Below, in pieces: positions 6,275-10,083 of a stretch of DNA of 10,083 nucleotides. Below the pieces are notes generated by a model. The model did not search any database and was not told the origin of the DNA. It worked only from the letters and a program-made list of their open reading frames with translations. Within the stretch, counting starts at the first letter, position 1. The number at the start of each line of letters is the position of its first letter. This stretch comes from Bacteroidales bacterium (GTDB lineage: Bacteria > Bacteroidota > Bacteroidia > Bacteroidales > Dysgonomonadaceae): NCBI GenBank assembly GCA_012518155.1, contig JAAYTC010000099.1:1-10083 (forward strand), read 5' to 3'. The position numbers and the translations under genes were made by a program.

Positions 6275-6351
6275 CGATCAATAGGACAAGAAATCGGAAA
6301 GAAGCGGTATAAAAGAAGAAAATTCAAGAAATACAACCGGTAAATTGATCG
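6275..6351. repeat. 8-bp inverted repeat in the divergent intergenic region
   Basis: CGATCAAT at 6275-6282 is repeated inverted as ATTGATCG at 6344-6351. The right arm covers the TTG (-33) of the acyl-CoA synthetase promoter, and the left arm lies between the two divergent promoters. Binding of a regulator at both arms could occlude RNA polymerase. The arms are short and about 60 bases apart, so coincidence cannot be excluded. Confidence 0.3.
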
Positions 6352-6376
6352 AATTATCAGAAAATCTGTAACTTTG
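6345..6376 (+). promoter_or_regulatory. Promoter of the acyl-CoA synthetase gene, decides its start codon
   Basis: TAACTTTG at 6369-6376 matches the Bacteroidota TAnnTTTG -7 box exactly, with TTG at 6345-6347 as the -33 element 21 bases upstream. Transcription should begin near 6382-6384. That places the in-frame TTG at 6374 inside the promoter, upstream of the transcript, so ATG at 6407 is the real start with a leader of about 24 bases. Confidence 0.75.
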
Positions 6377-6406
6377 TTACATTATTATCGTATTTGCATA
6401 AATATA

Positions 6407-8080
6407 ATGACACAACACTCTTTTTTAGGCTTGATCGAACAGAGCATTCGTAATCACTGGGAGATGCCGGCCATGACCGATTTTCTAGGAGAAACCTACT
6501 ACTACAAGGATGTAGCACGGGAGATTGACCGGTTGCACGACTATTTCGAGCGAGCAGGGATAAAACGGGGCGATAAAGTAGCCCTGTGTGGTAAAAACTC
6601 TGCCCGGTGGGCGATTGCTTTCTTCGCGACCCTTTCGTACGGGGCAGTGGCGGTTAGCATCTTGCATGAATTTGATAAAGATAGCGTGCGGTTTATCGTG
6701 GATCACTCCGATTCAAGGCTCTTTTTCGCGGATGAAAACATCTGGAATGAGGTGGATCCGGCAAGGGTTCCAAAAGTGGAGACCGTCTTTTCTTTGGACG
6801 ACTTTGCACTGCTGAAATCCTCATCCGATAGACTGGATCAGTTTCACGCGAATGCCTCCCACTATTTTGAAGAAAAATACCGGAATGGGTACCTCGTGAA
6901 CGATATGGCGTTTCGTGCCGATAAGCTGGAAGAGCTGGCGGTGCTTAACTATACCTCCGGAACTACCAGCAGCCCCAAGGGGGTGATGATTCCCTACCGC
7001 AGCCTATGGTCGAACACCAAGTTCGCGAACGACAACCTGGAGTTTATCCGTTCGGGCGATAATATCGTCTGCATGCTCCCCATGGCACACACCTACGGGC
7101 TGGCTTTCGAGATACTCAACTCCATCTCGATGGGGTGCCACATTCACTTCTTAGGCAAAACTCCCTCCCCGAAAGTACTGCTGGAGGCGTTCGACAAGTT
7201 TAAGCCAAAATTAGTACTGGCGGTGCCCTTGATTATCGAGAAAATAGTCACCCGGAACGTGTTTCCCAAACTGAAGCAAGGAGCAGCCTCGGTACTAATC
7301 AAAATTCCCCTGTTGAACGAAATCGTGCATACCAAGGTAAGGAAATCGATGACCGACTTCTTTGGCGGCAACCTAGTGGAGGTGGTGATTGGTGGTGCGG
7401 CACTTAATTCCGACGTGGAGAAATTTCTCCGTAAAATTCGCTTTCCCTATACCGTGGGATACGGGATGACGGAGTGCGGGCCGCTTATCTCCTACTCTTT
7501 CTGGAGCGAGTACAAGGAGCGTTCAAGTGGGCGAGTGGTCGACCGGATGCAGGTAAAAATCGACTCCCCGGATCCCGAGAACGTGGCTGGTGAAATATTA
7601 ACAAAGGGCACCAACGTGATGTTGGGGTATTATAAGAACGAGGAGGCTACCAAGGAGACCTTCACGGCCGATGGCTGGTTGAAGACGGGCGACCTTGGCA
7701 CGTTGGATAAGGATAACTTTGTTTTTATCCGTGGACGTGACAAGAACATGATTCTCGGTGCCTCGGGGCAGAACATCTATCCCGAGGAGATCGAGGAACG
7801 CATCAACGCTTCCCCCTTCGTGGAGGAGTCGCTCGCCATTGAAGAGGAGGGCAAGATTGTCGCCCTTATCGTCCCCAACCGCGAGGCACTCGACGAGAAC
7901 GGTACCCCCGAATCCGAATGGGAGTCGTTCTTCCAGCAAGTCATAGCCGAGATAAACGGCTTGCTGCCCGCGTACAGCAAGCTCTCCTCGTTCCGCCTCC
8001 AAGAAGAGGAGTTCGAGAAGACGCCCAAGCGCAGTATCAAGCGGTTCAAGTACCTGATTAATACTCGTTCCAGCTCTTGA
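6407..8080 (+). CDS. AMP-binding long-chain acyl-CoA synthetase-like protein (557 aa)
   Basis: This is an adenylate-forming enzyme that activates a fatty acid with ATP and transfers it to CoA in the cytoplasm or at the membrane face. Counted from ATG 6407, the ANL core motifs are in order: Y-T-S-G-T-T-S-S-P-K-G-V (182-193, P-loop; the usual Gly after TSGTT is Ser), Y-G-M-T-E (352-356), T-G-D (427-429), the hinge and A8 region G-R-D-K with G-Q-N-I-Y-P-E-E-I-E (about 454-463), and the C-terminal K-T-P-K-R-S-I-K-R (538-546) with the catalytic lysine. Length is usual for long-chain fatty acyl-CoA synthetases; no signal peptide or membrane helix is seen. Acyl-ACP synthetase or another carboxylate substrate cannot be excluded by sequence. 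It is transcribed away from the sugar operon from its own promoter and its last 23 bases overlap the end of carB on the opposite strand. The early in-frame TTG at 6374 was rejected because it lies in the promoter. Confidence 0.88.
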   Translation: MTQHSFLGLIEQSIRNHWEMPAMTDFLGETYYYKDVAREIDRLHDYFERAGIKRGDKVALCGKNSARWAIAFFATLSYGAVAVSILHEFDKDSVRFIVDHSDSRLFFADENIWNEVDPARVPKVETVFSLDDFALLKSSSDRLDQFHANASHYFEEKYRNGYLVNDMAFRADKLEELAVLNYTSGTTSSPKGVMIPYRSLWSNTKFANDNLEFIRSGDNIVCMLPMAHTYGLAFEILNSISMGCHIHFLGKTPSPKVLLEAFDKFKPKLVLAVPLIIEKIVTRNVFPKLKQGAASVLIKIPLLNEIVHTKVRKSMTDFFGGNLVEVVIGGAALNSDVEKFLRKIRFPYTVGYGMTECGPLISYSFWSEYKERSSGRVVDRMQVKIDSPDPENVAGEILTKGTNVMLGYYKNEEATKETFTADGWLKTGDLGTLDKDNFVFIRGRDKNMILGASGQNIYPEEIEERINASPFVEESLAIEEEGKIVALIVPNREALDENGTPESEWESFFQQVIAEINGLLPAYSKLSSFRLQEEEFEKTPKRSIKRFKYLINTRSSS

Positions 8081-10083
8081 TATGCATTTCGTCGAGCGAC
8101 ATGGTGCAGAACGCCGTGATGAACGCGCTCGCCAGCCGGGCGTTGGTGATCAACGGGATGTTATAATCCACCGCGCCCCGACGAATGATATACCCGTTGG
8201 TTAACTCGCGCCGCGTTACATCTTTCGGGATGTTGATGATCAGGTCGAACTGTTTATTCGCGATCATCTGTTGAATGTTGTTCTCCCCATCCTCGTCCGG
8301 CCAGTTCACGTCGGTCGTTTTAATCCCGTTATCGTTAAGGAACTGGCACGTGCCGTGGCTCGCGTAGAGGTCGTATCCTCTTTCACCCAGCAACTTGCAC
8401 GCCTCTAACAGGTCCACCTTCGACTTCATCTCGCCCGAGGAGATCAGGATTCCCTTCTTCGGTACGCGGTATCCCACCGAGAGCATCGATTTCAGGATCG
8501 CTTCCGAAAAGTCGTCGCCGATACACCCCACCTCGCCCGTGGAAGCCATATCCACTCCCAACACGGGGTCGGCGTTTTGCAGCCTTGAGAACGAGAATTG
8601 CGACGCCTTCACGCCGATATACTCCAGGTCGAACACCGAACTGTCCGGCTTGTTGTAGGGCGCATCAAGCATCACCCGGGTAGCGGTTTCAATAAAATTG
8701 TGTTTCAGCACCTTGGAGACGAACGGGAAAGAGCGGGATGCCCGCAAGTTGCACTCGATCACCTTGATCTCGTTGTTCTTGGCCAGGTACTGTATATTAA
8801 ACGGTCCGCTGATGTTCAGCTCCCGCGCGATCTGCTTCGATATCTTCTTCACCCGGCGCATCGTCTCAAAATAGATCTTCTGCGCGGGGAACACCAAGGT
8901 GGCATCACCCGAGTGTACGCCGGCAAACTCCACGTGTTCCGAGATGGCGTACTCCACCACCTCCCCGTTGTTAGCCACCGCGTCGAACTCGATCTCCTTC
9001 GCGTTTTGCATGAAGCTCGACACCACCACCGGGAACTCCTTCGACACGTTTACCGCCATCTTCAGGAAGGTGCGCATCTGCTCCTTGTTGTAGCAGACGT
9101 TCATCGCCGCGCCCGAAAGCACGTAGGAGGGACGGATAAGCACCGGGAAGCCCACCTCGTCCACGAACGCGTCGATCTCTTCGAAGCTGCTCATCTCCTT
9201 CCATCGCGGCTGGTCGATCCCCAGCTCGTCCAGCATGCCCGAGAACTTGTGCCGGTTCTCCGCCCGGTCGATCGACAGGGGTGACGTTCCCAAGATGGGC
9301 ACATCCTGCCTGTAAAGCTTCATCGCGAGGTTATTGGGGATTTGTCCCCCTACCGAAACGATTACCCCTTTCGGGTGCTCGATATCGGCCACGTCCAGTA
9401 CCCGCTCGAAGGTCAGCTCGTCGAAATAAAGCCGGTCGCACATATCGTAGTCGGTCGACACCGTCTCGGGGTTATAGTTAATCATGACCGACTCGTACCC
9501 CAGGTCGCGTGCCGTATTCACCGCGTTCACCGAACACCAGTCGAACTCCACGGACGACCCGATACGGTAAGCTCCCGAGCCGAGGACCACCACCGTCTCT
9601 TTGCCGCTCCGTTTGGGCTCGTGATTTTTCCCTTCCCCGTAGGTAAAATAGAGGTAATTGGTATCGTCCGGGTGGTCGGAAGCCACCGTGTTGATGCGGC
9701 GAACGATGGGTGTCACCTGCAACTGCTTCCGATGTTTTCTTACTCGAATTAGCTCGTTCTCCACGGTCCCTCGCGGCTCTTCCACGAACCGGGCGATCTG
9801 GAAATCGGAGAATCCCAGGCGCTTCGCCTCCCTCAGCACCTCTTCCGGCAGCTCTTCGATCGTGTGATACGCCGAGAGCACCTTCGAGTAACGATGAATA
9901 TTCTCCAGCTTCTCCAAGAACCAAGGGTCGATCTGGGTCAACTCCTCTATCCGGTCCACCGACACCCCTTTCTCCATGGCGTCGGCGATCGCGAATATTC
10001 GCAGGTCGGTCGGCTTCGACAGTGCCTCCTCCAGGTTATCGAACGTGATTTCACGGTTGCCCACGAAACCGTGCATCCCCTGC
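8058..10083 (-). CDS. carB: Carbamoyl-phosphate synthase large chain, C-terminal part (cut by window edge)
   Basis: This subunit makes carbamoyl phosphate from bicarbonate, ammonia (channelled from the CarA glutaminase) and two ATP, feeding pyrimidine and arginine synthesis. The frame stays open through the right edge (Q-G precede M-H-G-F-V-G-N), so the ATG at 10076 is internal and roughly the first 400 residues lie outside. Numbered from that Met, residues about 20-145 are the oligomerisation domain. The second carboxyphosphate-type half, an ATP-grasp synthetase, starts at V-V-V-L-G-S-G-A-Y-R-I-G-S-S-V-E-F-D-W (162-180) and includes N-P-E-T-V-S-T-D-Y-D, R-P-S-Y-V-L-S-G-A-A-M and E-C-N-L-R-A-S-R-S-F-P-F-V-S-K. 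From about 540 to 672 is the MGS-like allosteric domain (A-S-H-G-T, I-I-N-I-P, I-R-R-G-A-V-D-Y). Several of these signatures match eukaryotic CAD-type synthetases better than E. coli CarB. Base composition is visibly richer in G+C than the left half. Its TAA lies within the end of the acyl-CoA synthetase gene. Confidence 0.95.
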   Translation of the reverse strand, partial: QGMHGFVGNREITFDNLEEALSKPTDLRIFAIADAMEKGVSVDRIEELTQIDPWFLEKLENIHRYSKVLSAYHTIEELPEEVLREAKRLGFSDFQIARFVEEPRGTVENELIRVRKHRKQLQVTPIVRRINTVASDHPDDTNYLYFTYGEGKNHEPKRSGKETVVVLGSGAYRIGSSVEFDWCSVNAVNTARDLGYESVMINYNPETVSTDYDMCDRLYFDELTFERVLDVADIEHPKGVIVSVGGQIPNNLAMKLYRQDVPILGTSPLSIDRAENRHKFSGMLDELGIDQPRWKEMSSFEEIDAFVDEVGFPVLIRPSYVLSGAAMNVCYNKEQMRTFLKMAVNVSKEFPVVVSSFMQNAKEIEFDAVANNGEVVEYAISEHVEFAGVHSGDATLVFPAQKIYFETMRRVKKISKQIARELNISGPFNIQYLAKNNEIKVIECNLRASRSFPFVSKVLKHNFIETATRVMLDAPYNKPDSSVFDLEYIGVKASQFSFSRLQNADPVLGVDMASTGEVGCIGDDFSEAILKSMLSVGYRVPKKGILISSGEMKSKVDLLEACKLLGERGYDLYASHGTCQFLNDNGIKTTDVNWPDEDGENNIQQMIANKQFDLIINIPKDVTRRELTNGYIIRRGAVDYNIPLITNARLASAFITAFCTMSLDEMHIKSWNEY

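Noticed and set aside
6374..6406. Upstream TTG start extending the acyl-CoA synthetase by 11 residues
   Set aside because: The TTG is the last part of the TAACTTTG promoter box at 6369-6376 and would be upstream of the transcript; ATG at 6407 starts a normal-length protein.
8598..9284. Plus-strand open frame of 228 codons inside carB
   Set aside because: It is antisense to a clearly conserved carB region, is rich in Arg/His/Leu/Val as expected from a mirrored GC-rich gene, and has no recognisable domain or promoter.
1..10083. CRISPR array, tRNA/rRNA, phage or classical defence genes
   Set aside because: No regularly spaced repeats, no cloverleaf-like or rRNA segments and no nuclease, helicase or phage structural motifs were seen.

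Overview
The window looks like chromosomal DNA of a member of the Bacteroidota, probably order Bacteroidales. The reasons are promoter-like boxes of the TAnnTTTG type with a TTG about 20 bases upstream, start codons without clear Shine-Dalgarno sites, an exported Gfo/Idh/MocA plus DUF1080 gene set typical of that phylum, and a CarB of the Bacteroidota/eukaryote-like kind. The family-level host cannot be fixed from this sequence alone.

Left edge (1-605): a small, promoter-equipped gene on the minus strand (233-397, 54 aa) resembles the short partner that precedes GNAT acetyltransferase toxins in Bacteroidales. Right behind it lies a 39-codon fragment (97-216) that reads like the N-terminus of such a GNAT protein and then stops. 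This looks like a toxin-antitoxin-type pair whose toxin has been lost.

Centre (606-6164, minus strand): five genes transcribed leftward, apparently an operon: DoxX-like membrane protein, Gfo/Idh/MocA oxidoreductase A (Tat-like signal), Gfo/Idh/MocA oxidoreductase B (Tat signal), DUF1080/3-keto-disaccharide hydrolase-like lipoprotein, and a TIM-barrel sugar isomerase/epimerase-like lipoprotein. A promoter-like box precedes doxX, a hairpin sits between the third and fourth genes, and a good intrinsic terminator follows the last gene. Every product carries an export or membrane signal. The coherent reading is a cell-envelope pathway that oxidises a glycoside (probably at C3), cleaves or rearranges the keto-sugar, and passes electrons to the membrane, possibly through DoxX. 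The substrate and the DoxX role are inferred, not shown.

Right (6369-10083): a divergent gene for a long-chain acyl-CoA synthetase-like AMP-binding enzyme (6407-8080, plus strand) with its own well-matched promoter. It converges on, and overlaps by 23 bases, the 3' end of carB (minus strand, cut by the right window edge), which encodes the C-terminal part of the carbamoyl-phosphate synthase large chain. These two are housekeeping genes (lipid activation; pyrimidine/arginine synthesis). No tRNA, rRNA, CRISPR array, insertion sequence or phage gene is visible.
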